This document shows positions 46,497 through 60,048 of a stretch of DNA of 64,000 nucleotides, piece after piece; the first letter of the stretch is position 1; every line of letters starts with the position of its first letter. The position numbers and the translations under genes are program-made. The stretch spans positions 855,739-919,738 of the forward strand of contig JAESIW010000162.1 of assembly GCA_016802295.1 (NCBI GenBank), given 5' to 3'. Origin of the DNA: Brachionus rotundiformis (lineage: Eukaryota; Rotifera; Eurotatoria; Ploima; Brachionidae). The notes under the pieces were generated by a model, which ran no database searches, was not told the origin of the DNA, and was given only the letters and a program-made list of their open reading frames with translations.

Positions 46497-48136
46497 GTTT
46501 TAATTTCTTAATTAAAGAAAATTGTTGCTTTTATTAAATTGTATTTAATACGAGCTCAAGTTTCTTAGGATAAATTAACGAGTAATTGAATTTGAATCAA
46601 AAGGATGATGGCTAGACCACCACAATTGCCTCAGGGGAGTGAGAATTCAGTTTAAAATTTAAAGAAGAACAGTGGTGACGTTTTTTTTTTCAACATATTC
46701 AATTTTTTTTGGTGCAATACACTCATTGATTCAAATCGTCTTAATTGTCATTATCAGGAATATTTTTTTCAAAAATACTTAAAAAAACAGTGCATTTGGT
46801 TTTATTTATGGTTTTTTTTTTATTCAGCATCAAGTGTATATTTTTTTTGATCACTTATTTTTCTGTTTTAAACTACACTTGTCATTTTTCCAAAATCTCA
46901 GGAAGATTCTAAAACTCCCAAATGAATAAATACTTTAAAGCATTCTTAATCAAGCAAAACGAGTAAAAAATGTAAATAAATTAAGTCTCAGGGCTATTTT
47001 CATTTGAACTCGGGGATTAAATTTATCCAAGAGCTTAAGAGAAAAGCATAATTAAGCAATCTCTTTCAAAAAAATTCAACAAAAAATACAATAAATTTTC
47101 TTCAAATTTAATTTGAGTGGCCTGTAATCTTTTTTCTTCTATTGGAAAATTTAAAAAATTTTTGGATTTATGTCCTTGTTTTTGGCTTTGTTTTTTTTTT
47201 TTGGTCATTCAAAATTGACACTAAATTTACGGATCCATATGTATATTAAGTTCAGATAGTTAATAGAGCAAGAAAAAAAAGAATAAATAGGAGGTGGCAT
47301 TAAGCAATGGATCGATAATATTTTTTTTAGTTTTCTAAAATTGTATGCAGCTTTCGACTTAGAAAGAAACTTTAATTTTTTACTCAATAGTTTGTTTAAA
47401 AATTCAATGGATTAATAAATGGTATAAAATAAAATTTTCTTTTTTTGTTTTTTAAAAATTAAAAAAAGCTAAAACCATTTTAAAATTTCAAAATTATTTT
47501 TGTTTGTTTTTTTTTCTTTCATTTTTTAGTAATATTTAATAAAATCTTGATTTTATATAGTTTTTTAATTTATTTTTAACTAAAGAACAACTTAGTTAAT
47601 CATTTTTTCAATTAAATTATTTATAAAACAAAAAGAATAAAAATAAAATAGATTAGATATTTGAATGTTATTTAATAGGCAAATTGAAGTTTATGACCAA
47701 AATTAAATATTAAGTAATGGTCATAAGTATTTTTAGGGGCATATTTTGATTTTTAACAGTATCCAAATGTAAAGCATTATTCTGCACCATTATTTGACAG
47801 CCTTAAAAAATTAAGCATCGAATGTTTTGTATAAATCTATGCTTCTCCAATTTTAAAGAAAATATTAGACTAAAGTATTTTTGCATATTTCTAATAATTT
47901 TAAATTTTATAAATTAAAAATACATATAACTTGGTTTAATATTAATTTTTGATCATGATCATTAAAATTTGAACAACACTTGGTCTATAGGAACAGTCAA
48001 ATTGGTCAAATTAAAAAAAAATAAAACAAACAAAAAATATCCTTGGTGATGCTTAATTAAATTTATTCAAAAAATAAATCAATAATTTACAAAACTATTT
48101 TTTACATTAATTAAAAAATTTAGAAAAAAGAAGTAA
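46497..48136. other. Region between BEN gene and Ig/FN3 receptor (convergent 3' ends)
   Basis: About 1.6 kb with long T runs (46681-46690, 47190-47202, 47505-47520). It must hold both 3' UTRs. No coding exon or RNA gene recognised. Confidence 0.5.
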
Positions 48137-51100
48137 CTATTGCGTATCATCCGTCAGGTTTACATTATCCACACCGGTCATCAGTTCTTCTTCAATCCTA
48201 TTATATGACATTAATGCATTACTTTCAGATTTCTTTTTTCTTCTTTTAAATAAGAAACATTTAGGAAAAATAACTAAAAAAATAAAGCTTACAATAGGTA
48301 AATACTTCCACCAATAATGCCGAACATCAACGCTAAAAAAATCCCAATTAAACTGCTAACAAAAATATTGCTACTTTTATTCTCTTTTCTATTAGGATCA
48401 ACTTTAGTGTCTTTATTAGGCAAATTTTTGATATTATCTTCGATAACAAGTGTGACATTTTTTACTGGAGTAATCCCATTTAGCATACAACTGAATTCTC
48501 CTTCATAATCTTTTTTCAAATCAAAGCCAGATAAATATGACATAACAGTCATGTTTCGATGATGAGTTGATGAATGTGGAAAACCTTCTCGATGTTGGCT
48601 AATATCATCAAGAGGCTTATTTTTGTAAAACCATTTTAATTCAGGTAAAGGCCAACCATTCGCTGAACAATTTTCAGTCAAAATGTCACCTTCATTTTTG
48701 GTCACTTGAACTTGCTCAAATTTAGAAAATGTTATCGGAACTAAAAAAAGTAAGTTAATAATTTTTTGGATAAGATTAATAATTACTTTTTGGAATAAAT
48801 AGATGAGTAACATTTGTGACCAGTTTAATTTCTAAGAATTCATAAATTAATTGACAAGTATAATGACCTTTAAATTGGTTAATATCTCCGTGGAAAATAA
48901 GTTCAGATCTGAAGGTAGAAAAATCTATGACATCATTTTGGCTAAAATTATTGTCTTCTTTTTCAATTAATTTTCTTTCCCTCAACCATCTGAATTTTAG
49001 TTTATCAACTTGAATTAAATTTGTACTACATTCGAGCTTGAAAAGTTTATTTTCCTTGGTGATTTCATGTTGCACTATTTTGTTAAGCTTAAACGGAATT
49101 TTTACTATTTCACTATAATAAGGTTGTGAAATTCCAAAAGCATTTGAAATTTCTATTCTAAATTGATATTCAGTCAGAGGGATCAAATTTTCGATCGTGT
49201 AAGTTTTTTTGAAATCTGCTAACTCATCACGGCAATATCTTTCGTCGTTAAATGAATTACTTGTTTGATTCTCACAATTTGTATAGGATATTTTTTCCAT
49301 AATAATTGTAAAATTATATAATCGATCTTCTTCAATTGACCTATGGATGTCATCCTGCATATGTATGAGATTTAAATTTGAATCAGAATTACGAGCTTTC
49401 AATTTATCAATTGTCTCAAGGTAAAATGATTCAATTTCATGAGTCGAATAAAAATTACAAATATTATCATACATCAAATATTCGTATGACTTGCAAAAAG
49501 GAGTTTGGAAGCATGTTAATTTACATGATTGAATCCAATGTTGAGTTTTAGCAAGATGACCAATAAAATTTTCATTTTTAAATCTAGTTATATCAGAATT
49601 TGAAGTTTGTGATAAGGTTCCTTTAAAATAATGTAAATGCATGAAAATTTTGATTAAAAAAATAAACCTGGTGCTATATATGTAACAAATGCTTCATCTA
49701 AGGTCGAATTTTCGGCATACAAAATAGATAACTTTAAGGGCTTATTATCCAAATATTGAAACTGATTTTTAACTCTTTTCGCTTGAATATTAAACGAAAG
49801 CTTTAACTTGTTTAGCTCAGACTTATCCATTTGAAAATCTATTTCAGGTTTTTGATTTATTATTTCAATAAAATGGTTTCTAATTGTGACATTTTCGTTT
49901 AACTTGCATTCAAATTTCATTTTCGATTTGCTTTCATCCAAATTTAGAATTAAAGTTTTATTAACTACAAGCACATTTTCATCATTCCTTGAAGTTAATA
50001 TGAATAGATCTTTAAAATTTTTATCTTGAATATCGATTAATTTTCCATTAACAAACCAATCGAGTTTTACAATCGAAGATCTTGAATAAAAATTAAAAAT
50101 AATTTTTAAAATATTCAAAAACAAATATTCAAAAATTACCCTGATGCATGGCAATCAAGGGATAAATAAAGTCCTGGTAAAGTTGGTAGACTAATATTTG
50201 AATTTTTTGTTTGGAAATTTAATGAGTCTAAATTTAAGAAATTATTACAATCAATAAAAAATGTAAAATTAAATGTTAAAAGAATATCAAATTTCAGTAA
50301 TTAAACCCTAAGTCATTTTTGAATATCTACCGTTTATTTTTAGATTTACAATAATGGGTTCCGAAAAATAACTCATAGATCCGCTAACATCTGAATCTAG
50401 TATTATTTTGCATTTATATTTTCCATTAAATTTGGTAAAATTTTGTTTATCTGTTAAACTGAAGTTTAAGATACTGCTCAAATATTGATTTTCTTTAGTT
50501 TGAGTTTGAGTGTATGTTTTATCAAATAATGTAATATCTTCATCATTTCTGATCCATAAAATTTTATTCGATTTAAAAACATTTGATACACATTTAAGAG
50601 AAAAGGTTGAATTGTTTGTAATCTGCTCATGACCAATTTTCTCTACTGATATGGATATTGGGACTGAAGAGAAATTTAATTATACATTTTGAATTATTTG
50701 AAAAATTTTCATTACCGAAAATAGAGGTTGTTTCAGATGGATTTGTCCAATTCAAGTATTTATCTCTTAATTGAAGCTTGAATTTATAAGTTACATTTGG
50801 CAAAATTGATAATTTTAACGAATCATTGGAAACATAACTTTCAGCTTTAATTATTAATTTTTAGATAATTAATTAACAAATTAATATATAATAATGTTAA
50901 ATTTACGAAGTTTTAGATTTTGGCAATAAGAAAATTTCGGACATAAAAAAAATCCTTCAGCTGTTTTAGAACTCAAACGACAATTGCTTTGAAAACCAAC
51001 CCAATAAGGTTCTATATGATATTTGTAAACAAAATGATTACAAAAACTTTCTTTAATGCACAATTTAGCACATTCTTCTTGGCTTGTTGTATTGAAAAAT

Positions 51101-52531
51101 TTGTTATCTTTATTAAATGGAAAATTAGCTGACTGCCATTTTGAATTTTCAAATGGGACTAAAAATCAAATTTAGAGTAGAAAAATTTAAAAAAATTGAT
51201 CAGAATTACAATATTTTTTTGGAAATTTATAATCTTGCTCATTTTCTGAATACAAGAGTAAAATTTTCTCCGCTCTAAATTTCGTATTTTCCGGTGGTTC
51301 TACAGTCCATTTCAAGTTGACTGTCAAATCTTGACTATTGACATAATTGTTCAATTTTAACTCAGGTTTTAAGTCTAATAAAAAAGATTATTTTTTAAAA
51401 TTTAATTTAATTAATCGTTAGCTTACTATCTAAAAGATCGTTTTTATCAAATCTAAAAGCTTTCTGGATCATTTGTTTAGATCCTATTCGAATTTCACAG
51501 AAATAAGTTTGATGTAAATTAAATGGAGAGAAATGAGGCAAGGTCATTATATCACTGATCGACGCACTATTACGCCAACTGATAGACTCTACGACTTCTT
51601 TACTTAAATCAGTTTTACATAATAGCTTAACAGTTTGACCGAATTTTAAATCTCCTATTATTTCAACTGTAACTGAGGGACTATATTGAAATTCTTTTCT
51701 TAAGAAAGGAGTCCATTTTTTCTCGTTATCACGTAAACTAATGCTAAATCTAAAATCAACAAATGGCCTTATAATAACTGAATGTTCTTCTCTATATTGC
51801 ATAATACGACGACACATTCTTCTATATCCAGCGAATTCAATGAAAAATTCATCCATATCGCATTCATCCATGAAGTAATCATATATTTCATATTCATCAT
51901 ATCTTCTTCGATTATTTTTTGGTACATATCTAAAATAAACTCAGTTGTAATAACTTCTATTAGAAATATTAGTTTCATACTTATTGTAATAGTCATATTC
52001 GTAAAGGACACATTTTTTTATTGACGGATCATAAGAAAAAATGTTGCATTCAAAAGGTCTGTTGGCTAAAACATTAGTTGAATTTAGGCAATTAAGAGAA
52101 CAATTGTAAGACGATAAATTATTGAACTCAGCTCTATTTTTGAAGTTTTCTCTTATCATACTTGAAGCCTTGACAACTTCCTCTATAAAAATCAATTAAT
52201 AAGAACATGATTAAACAAAAAAAAATACCGTCATCTAAAAGCTCTGGTGCTGAATATTCAATGGCATAATTATTGAACACATTAACTCGACCTACTTCGT
52301 AGAACAAAACATATTTTGTAGGCGTTTTGTTAACATTAGGCTTAAATTTCCATTTAATTGTTAATTTTAAACTCTTAATATTAGTTTGGTCAAACTCAAG
52401 CTCGATAATTGAGTCTAATAAAAAAAACTTTTTAATTTGTTTTAGATATTTATAAACAAAATACCATTTTGTGATAGAACAGATCCAATGATTAAGCTGA
52501 AAATAACAACTTTCTCAAATAAAGCCTTCAT
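48137..52531 (-). CDS. Single-pass receptor with Ig domains and FN3 domains split by Cys-rich PAN/apple-like inserts
   Basis: Thirteen exons (52465-52531, 52229-52414, 51981-52182, 51427-51929, 51210-51374, 50907-51158, 50716-50844, 50331-50663, 50140-50227, 49668-50080, 48787-49620, 48293-48740, 48137-48242), 1,241 residues, phases consistent. Signal peptide, then a unit repeated three times: an N-terminal half-FN3 (LKLTIKWKF; VNLKWTVEPP; LKLSFNIQA, each followed by LFYEV, LLYSEN or LYAEN), a Cys-rich insert (NCSLNC; CAKLCIKESFC; CKLTCFQTPFC, then an aromatic stretch and another Cys), and a C-terminal half-FN3 (SLRDNEKKWTPF; QLRDKYLNWTNPS; IPLTEYQFRIEISN). An Ig domain with paired Cys accompanies each unit. 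Five Ig domains in all, the last (CSANGWPLPELKWFY, GEFSCML) before a TM at about 1180-1206 and a 35-residue tail. Many N-x-S/T sites. Probably a cell-surface adhesion or guidance receptor; no orthologue recognised. Confidence 0.8.
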
Positions 52532-54058
52532 TTTTGGTCATTTAATTAGACAGAATTATTTAAGTTTAAAATATGTTTTTTAATAAACTTAAATTTGCTT
52601 TCTTTCTAGGTTATCTAGACAGTGTAATTAAATTATTTCGATCTCAAAAAAATAATCTAAAAAAATAAACATTAAATTAAACAACGTATTTATTGATTTG
52701 GTTTTTTAATTTTAAAAGATTAAGTTTTTTTTTACGTCTTCATCTAAATATAAACTAGGTGATTAAAGTATTTTTTTTAAAAGGTCTATAAAAGAGTGTT
52801 AAAATATGTAACGAAATTAAATGAGGAGATAAGATTATGCTTCTATATAATTTAATACAAACCATATTCGTGCATAAAATTTTAGTTTAACAGATCTCAT
52901 TGTATCCTAAATAAATTTGTTGGATCGCCTCAAAAATTTGTATTCTTTTCTAGCTAATTTAAAACATGATTTTTTTTCATTTATTATTATTATATTCGAA
53001 TATGTCCATAATTATCTAATTGATTAATAATTTCTAAACATTCTTCAATAATTTTCTAAATCAAAAAATAAATTATTTCATAATTAATAATTATTGAATG
53101 TAAATAATTTTTTATTCAACCATGAAAAATTATGCAAATAATATAAAAAATTTTATTTAAAAAAATTATACTGACTTAATTAAAATTTCATTATTATTAA
53201 TATAACTTTTTAGAGAAAATTTAAATTAGAAACTTTTAAAAATTGGTGCTCAAAGCCTACATTCAAACTTAAATATAAAATTATAATTGAAAACAGAACC
53301 TATTTGACAATTGAAAAAATATAGGGATAAGATTTTGTAAATGATTTGAAAAGTAATTAAATTGAATTTTTTTCTGAAAAATAAAAACAGATTTTAGTTA
53401 TTTAATTTTTTTTAAAAATTCCAATATGTTTACTGAGTAAATTAAATGAAGTTAGATGGTGAGATACTAAAATTATGAAAAAAAATACTTGTAGATAAAA
53501 ATTCATATTCAATTAAATTAGAAATATATTTGACTGATAATATTTCTCATTAAGAATTTTTGATCAAAAAAATAAACGATCATTTTTGATAAGATGGAAA
53601 ATAAATTTTTAAAAACTGTTTATAATGATGAACATTAATAAATTAGAATTTACTTGAGAATAATTATCAATCATTAAACTAATTAAAAAAATCAACTTTA
53701 TATATATTAGTTTTCTTTATATATATAACATTTTTAAAAAATTTAAATTAAACTAATTTGAAAATTATTAAATATAAACATTTAAATATTCAAAATTTTA
53801 ATGAGTTTTATAATAACTCAAAATTAATTGATATAATTCATAGCTTTTTAAACAAATTAACAAATTTGATATAAAATTGATTTTACTTTTATTTATATCT
53901 TTCTCAACTTTGTCTTAGTTAAGACAATAAATAATACACAATATTTTTTTTTAAACTATAGAGTGTAATTTTTGCCATATATTAAAAAAAACTCTTAAAT
54001 TTAAAATTATTCAAGTTATAACAGGTTTTTTATTGATTAAAAAAAGGACGATAACTAA
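52532..54058. other. Intergenic region between receptor gene and MRPS15
   Basis: About 1.5 kb of extreme AT content between divergent genes, so both promoters should be here. No reading frame, RNA gene or repeat recognised. Confidence 0.5.
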
Positions 54059-55139
54059 ATGGCGTACCTGATTGGGAAAAAAATTTTCAATCAAAATCTC
54101 TTTAAATTCAATTCTTTTTCCAAAGGTATGAACGATAAAATCAGCTTTACTAAAATATTTTCTTAAATTTTTGAAAAAGTTTTAGCAAACTCCATCGTTA
54201 TCCGAGGAATCATCACACAAAATGAAAAAGAATGGATCAAAGAAAATAGCAAAAAGCTTCTTGAAAAAGTTAAAAACGAAAATTCTATTGTATTAAATAT
54301 TGAAAAAACTTCCCCTCAGCTTTATTTTGATAAATCATCTCAACTAAAAAAGTAAATAAGTTTTTTAACATTTTCAAATTGATAAAATTATAATTTAAGT
54401 GCCGATGAACTCATCAAAAAGATTTTAAGTTTAGAATACGCTTCAAGAGTAAAATATAATTACAATATAATTAAATGAAAAACTTATAATTTTTAAACTT
54501 TTTTAGAATGATTTTAAGCGTTACGAAAATTATTTGATTCAAAAAGAGTTCCAACGACTGCCAACCGAGCAAGATTCTCTAGAAATTCAAAGTAATTTAT
54601 TAATATCTATTTATTTAACTAAAAATTGCCATTCTTCCCTAAGTTGCTTTACATACGATGAACATTCAACGAATGATAAAAAACTTAGAAGATTTTAATG
54701 GAAAGGTAATTTATTTAAACTAACTATTACAAATCTTTTTTAAAATTATTTTTCAAATTTATAATTAAATATTATATATTTAAAGAACAAAAGTGTTGAA
54801 TTTTTTCTGTATCGTCAAATTCATCGGAGAGATCGGCTTATGCTTCAACTGTTTTATAAGGACAATAAACGATTTGAATGGTTAATAGAAAAACTTAACC
54901 TCAAAAATTATGAAATCCAAGAGACTCATCCATATAAAAGAGTTACACGATATGAAAAATTTATAGCCGAAGTAAAGAAATCAACTCGAGAAAAACGGCT
55001 TGATAAACTTAAGCAACTAAAGCTCGAATTCCAGAGCAAAAAGAAGCAATTTTTGACAGAAAAAAATAAGGTTTTGGAAGAAATTAATCAAGAAATAAAA
55101 GAATTGGGTTTTGACGATGTTCAATTTCTTCAAAATTAA
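54059..55139 (+). CDS. MRPS15: Mitochondrial small-subunit ribosomal protein uS15m
   Basis: Six exons (54059-54125, 54186-54351, 54400-54448, 54507-54591, 54644-54705, 54786-55139) give 260 residues (human 257). uS15 binds the central domain of the small-subunit rRNA. The start at MAYLIGKKIFNQNLFKFNSF gives a basic, amphipathic presequence of the mitochondrial type. The S15 core is split over exons 4-6: EFQRLPTEQDSLEIQIALHT, NIQRMIKNLEDFNGKNK, YRQIHRRDRLMLQLFYKD and FEWLIEKLNLK, matching the RRxLLxxLxxxDxxRFxWLxEKLxI helices. The C-terminal extension, YKRVTRYEKFIAEVKKSTRE and a Lys/Glu helix, also occurs in animal MRPS15. All five introns are under 90 nt. Confidence 0.92.
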
Positions 55140-56865
55140 ACTAAATAAAGAATGTATTATATGAAATTCTTTCATAAAATTAAAAATTTGACAAGAGGCT
55201 TTTTGAGCTAAAATAATTATTTGTATGAGCTTATCTTTTTTTATCCTTTATAATTTGAATTTTTCTGAAGCAAAAATTAATTCATATTATAATTATTAGT
55301 TTGTTCCATTCAATATTTGTCTAAAATCGATAAAATCCAAAACACAAAAAAGTAAGAGAGTCTCTTGTCCATTTTATTTAGATAATTATTTATAATTAGT
55401 TAATTAAAAAAATTAAATTCATACTAGAAGATTAAAAAAAATGTAGTAAACTAACCTTTATTTATGAATATTTTTAAGTATTTAAAGCCGTAACATAAAA
55501 TATCTCGTTGATTAAAACAAAATAATTATTAAAAGGGATACTGTTTAAGCTTTTATAAATTTCGGAATATTCATCTATAAATAATAAAAAATTGTCATTC
55601 TGGTTTCTTGAAAAAAATCAATAAATAAATCGATAGATAGTAATCAAATAACAAAAATACCATTACTAAATACTGGAGCCAACTTGATTCTCTACAATTA
55701 AAATGTATCAAAATACCCTTAGCTATTATTGAACTGGAATATTTTCAAAAATCAATTTTTTTATTGATTATTTATGTTCATCTCTTTAGTGCTTACACTT
55801 GATTTATTTAAGTAAATCACATAGCTGACCGAATCTTAAGATAAATAAAATTGCCTGAATACCACCAAGAAAAACAGATAATTATAAAAAAAATCGCCTT
55901 ATTAGAAAAACTTCAATTAAAGAAACATAAATATTCGTTTCGTAAGATACTAATAAAAATAGGAATAAAAAATAAGATATTTTAAAATCATTATCAACAA
56001 CTAAATAATCAAAAATTGGAGATTCCGAGTATCAATTTGCATGCATTTTACCATTTTAACTGTAGCCTTATCAATAATAAATTCTGTTTTATTTCGTTAA
56101 ACTTAAATTTTATTTATTCACTAATTAATTATTAATAAATAAAATTTAGTTACTGAAAACAACTTAAAGAACCATTTTTTATTCCTTGAACAATATTTAT
56201 TGAATATCAAACTGTTCAAATAAAAAATTTCTGATAATTAGATATGAATCTAGGTTAAACATGTCTGCATGTCTATAAGATGATATTTGGATTTAAAACT
56301 GTTGTTTTAAACTTAATCGTGAAACTAATGATCTATAGCATTGCAATTTAAAGAGCTTGTTCCTCCTGGAACTATCAATTAAGAAGCATTTTTATTTATG
56401 TCAATTTTAACTCTTGACTTAATGCCTAAAAAATTATAAACAGACATTTCTGTACTAAAATAAGTTTAAATATCTCATTTTTTTGAGGTAAACATGTTTT
56501 CAAGTGAATTACTGTTTTGCTTATTTTGTTATTAATTTAATATTAACATATTCTTTAACTTACATAGATTATTATACTTTGCTTTATTAATATTTTTAAT
56601 ATCTTGATATTTATTTAAATCCTTTTATTAGTAAAATGAGCGGAATTAATTATTCTTCAAACATAAATTTTAAAATTAAAATAAAAAATAAATTAATTAA
56701 CAAAATTTTTGTATATAAGACAATTAAAATACTTACATTTTTTAAAAAACTTAAATGCAAATATTAAAAAATCTCAACACTTGTTGTACATTTGATTTCA
56801 TTCCTATAATTTATAATTAAAGAAATTGAAAAATTCAAATTAAAACTGATAGCGATTTCAAGAGA
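55140..56865. other. Intergenic region between MRPS15 and PCED1
   Basis: About 1.7 kb, AT-rich; it should contain the MRPS15 3' UTR and the PCED1 promoter. No coding exon, RNA gene or repeat recognised. Confidence 0.5.
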
Positions 56866-58450
56866 ATGTCTAGTATTTTGGCAGATATTTTTACGAGTAA
56901 AGAGGCTCGTGAAATACTTAAAAACAAATTTGTTTTGATGATTGGTGATTCAGGTAGCTTGTTTAAAAAGAGTTTTTTTATGTTTGTATTTTGATGATTT
57001 TGAAGTCGTTAGATCATGCTATAAAGATTTAATAAAAATATTACAAACAGACGCTCATCTTCAAGATCAACAACTTAAAGCAAAAGTAATTATTAGTTCT
57101 GAGGAACAAAAAACTGTTTAATGATTGTTAAGGGTGAGATAACATTTGAAAACGATAAATTATTAGAAGGAGGTTCTTATGGAGTGATGTCTAACGATGT
57201 GACTTACACTGAAGTTAGTTTTTCTTACATTAACACTCAAAAAAACAACTGGTCTTTTCGGCCAATTTAATGATACTTTAAGATTTAATATCTTTTTTAA
57301 CAGTTCATTAGTGAATTTTTAATTCCAACTTAATAGTAACTTTTTTGAGTGTTGAAAAATTAATATTATTTTAAAATTTTGATATTTAAGGTTCGAGAAT
57401 TTAAAACAAATATTCATTTAGTTCGTTTTTACTTTATAACTAGATGTTATTCTGATTATTTGGTAAGTATCTGTGAGGATATAAAAGATGAAGTTGAAAA
57501 ACCTGATGTCGTTATAATGAATAGTGGTTGCTGGGATATTACTAGGTAATTTAAACACAATCGAAATTTAAAGCTTCTTTAAGTTTAAAATCTTGCTAAA
57601 TTTTAGATATGGCATCAATTCAATAAATGAATATAAGAAAAATCTCCCAATGGGAATATTTTCATTGATTAAAGTTTTACCAATTACCACTGTATTTATA
57701 TGGAATACAACTCTTCCATTATCTAAAGAAGTAAAAGGAGGCTTCATGATTCCAGAAATTTATGAAAGACAAAGCAAGCTAAGAGAAGACGTCTTGGAGG
57801 CCAACTTTTTTGCTTCTAAAGTTATGAAAGAATTTAATTTAGACATTTTAGATCTACATTATTATTTTCTCAAACATATTCAACGTCGAGCAAAAGATGG
57901 AATTCACTGGGACGCAACAGCTCATAGAAGAATAACAAATTTAATATTAAATCATTTATGTGATGCTTGGGATATTAAGACACCTGGACGAATTATTTTT
58001 AAAAATGATATCAAAATGATGGATCTTCCTGAAAATTATAAATTTTACGACGAACAAGAAAATATATCTAATAATTCAAGTGCGTTACCAAATGATTTGG
58101 TAAATAAAATTGATCGAGTAGTTAATTCAATTGATAAAGAATGCCCTGAACAATATTCAAATAGAAACTCAAAACGTTTTAAAATCAATAATAATTTCGG
58201 AAACAGTGCAAATAATTATTTACACTCAAATCAAATAAACCAAGTTTCTACTCAGCTTCCATTTAACACGTATCAATTGAATAATCAAAAAGTTAACCAA
58301 GCTGCCAAAATTCAACTACAAAATCAACTAACTCAAATGTTCACTCCTATTTTACATGAGAAATTGATACAAGCAAATTTATTTCATAATCAAAATCAAA
58401 ACTTAAATTCAAGACAAAATTATAAAAGAAAATTTCCATTTGAAGACTAA
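56866..58450 (+). CDS. PC-esterase domain-containing protein (PCED1/FAM113 family)
   Basis: Five exons (56866-56953, 57006-57085, 57133-57213, 57391-57545, 57607-58450) give 415 residues. PCED1 proteins belong to the GDSL/SGNH-like PC-esterase superfamily; their substrate is not established, though modification of glycans or glycoproteins is proposed for the superfamily. Seen: FVLMIGDSVVRSCYKDLI with the GDS nucleophile block at residues 27-29; FENDKLLEGGSYGVMSND (human FExDxLxxGG); VIMNSGCWDITRYG; VFIWNTTLPLSKEVKGGF; and DGIHWDATAHRRITN, with the catalytic Asp232 and His235 followed by the conserved His241. After residue ~260 the protein becomes an Asn/Gln-rich tail of ~150 residues ending in a basic KRKFPFED. 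No signal peptide, so cytosolic or nuclear. The catalytic set appears complete. Confidence 0.92.
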
Positions 58451-59057
58451 GTGGTTGCTAAGCAAAAACTTTTTGTTACTTTTTTTGATACTAATGAAAA
58501 ACTTGTATTATTTTGTAATTTTGACCATAAATAAGTTGTTCATATTATGTGCTATTATATTTATATTAAACTAATAAAACATTTAATTAACTTAATTGTA
58601 ACTATCACATTGATAGTAGCCATGCAACCGATTTAAAAATTTTGAAATAAAATATTTAAAAGAGAAAAATAGAAAAACGCTTAATTTCAAAAAATCGAAT
58701 TGCACGATTTCTTTAAATTTAGGTCAGAATTATCTTAATTTTGTTTAAAGCCGTTGTTTTGTTTAAAAAAATATTAAACTCAAATAAAGTTCAAGTATTT
58801 TAAGTATTTTTCAAAATGTAAAACTTGCTTCAATATAAGCTCTAAATTTTAATCTAACTTAATATATTTAAAAAAATTATTTTCTTGAATAAGCATTTTT
58901 TAAAATACATGCAAAGGAAACGTTTAATCATTAAAATTAACAGTATTTACATAAAAAAAACAAATTTTCTCATTTAGCAAATATATCTTGATTTCATAAT
59001 ATCAAAATCTTAAAATTTCAATGTTTTTGATTAAGTCTCTTTTAGTTTAGATATTAA
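58451..59057. other. Spacer between PCED1 and the first ELOVL gene
   Basis: About 600 bp holding the PCED1 3' UTR (several AATAAA-type signals) and the ELOVL promoter. No further gene or repeat recognised. Confidence 0.5.
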
Positions 59058-60048
59058 ATGGAATATTTAATCCATAATTATAACATTTACATGTCTCGAG
59101 GAGACAACCGAGTTAAATACTGGTTTGGGATGGAAACACCATGGCTTACTCTGATTATTTTAGGAATTTATATTGCATCGATTGTTGGAATAAAAAAATT
59201 TATGTCGAATCGAAAACCATTCGAATTAAGAGAATTTATGATATTATATAATTTTCTTCAAGTTGTCGCTTCATTTTATATATTTATTGAAGTCAGTTAA
59301 AATTTAAAATTTTACATTTATTAATTTACTCTAAAGGTTGCGGTTGTAGCTATTAAAAGCAAATACAGTATGACTTGTGAACCAGTTGATTATACGAATA
59401 ATCCGCTGGCAATTCGAGTAATCTTTATAGAATTAAACTCAAAATTAAACTTGTTCGTTTTTAAAAAAGATGGCATCAGTTCTTCATTTCTACTATATAA
59501 TGAAACTAGTAGATCTCATTGATACCGTAAAAAACGTTTAAATTTTAATAAATTTTGGATTTTAGTTATATATACAAGGTGATATTTGCATTTAGGAAAA
59601 AATCAAATCAAATTAGTTTTTTGCATGTTTTCCACCACTCTAGCATGGTTATTAATTCTTGGTGTGGAGTTAAATGGGTTGCAGGAGGTCAAAGTAAGAC
59701 TAAAATAAAAAATTAAAAAATTAAACATTTTCATGTCTATATACCAAAGCCTTCTTTTTATGTTGTTTGAATTCATTAGTACATTCAATTATGTATGGTT
59801 ACTATGGTCTTTCAGCTTGTGGTCCCTCAGTTCAAAAATATTTATGGTGGAAAAAGTATTTGACTCAGTTACAATTGGTTCAATTTTTTGTAATAATGAC
59901 TCATGCCGTAGTAAATATATTTCAAAAAAATTGCGCTTATCAAAAAGGATACAGCATTGCATTTGTTTTGTATGGAGTTTTTATTACAAGTTTATTTCTT
60001 AACTTTTATCATAAATCATACTCAAAACAGAATAAAAAATTAAAATAA
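59058..60048 (+). CDS. ELOVL fatty-acid elongase (copy 1)
   Basis: Five exons (59058-59291, 59337-59417, 59470-59526, 59579-59693, 59750-60048) give 261 residues. ELOVL proteins are ER multi-pass enzymes that condense malonyl-CoA with long-chain acyl-CoA, the first step of very-long-chain fatty acid synthesis. Seen: MSNRKPFELREFMILYNFLQ (family KxRxPFxLxxxLxxYN), KLVDLIDT, RKKSNQISFLHVFHH with the catalytic HxxHH box, SSMVINSWCGVKWVAGGQ, and after an intron FFLCCLNSLVHSIMYGYYGL (NxxVHxxMYxYY) and QKYLWWKKYLTQLQLVQF. The C-terminus is Lys-rich (SYSKQNKKLK), consistent with ER retention. The pattern is closest to the ELOVL1/4/7-type animal group, but I do not assign a subtype. It is convergent with ARPC4 (380 bp between stops). 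Confidence 0.93.

Noticed and set aside
47190..47520. T runs as bacterial-type terminators
   Set aside because: The window is eukaryotic; such runs are ordinary 3' UTR and intergenic composition here.
51782..52024. 80-codon plus-strand frame inside the receptor gene
   Set aside because: It is the antisense shadow of exons 3-4 of the receptor, whose phases and Cys pattern are coherent.
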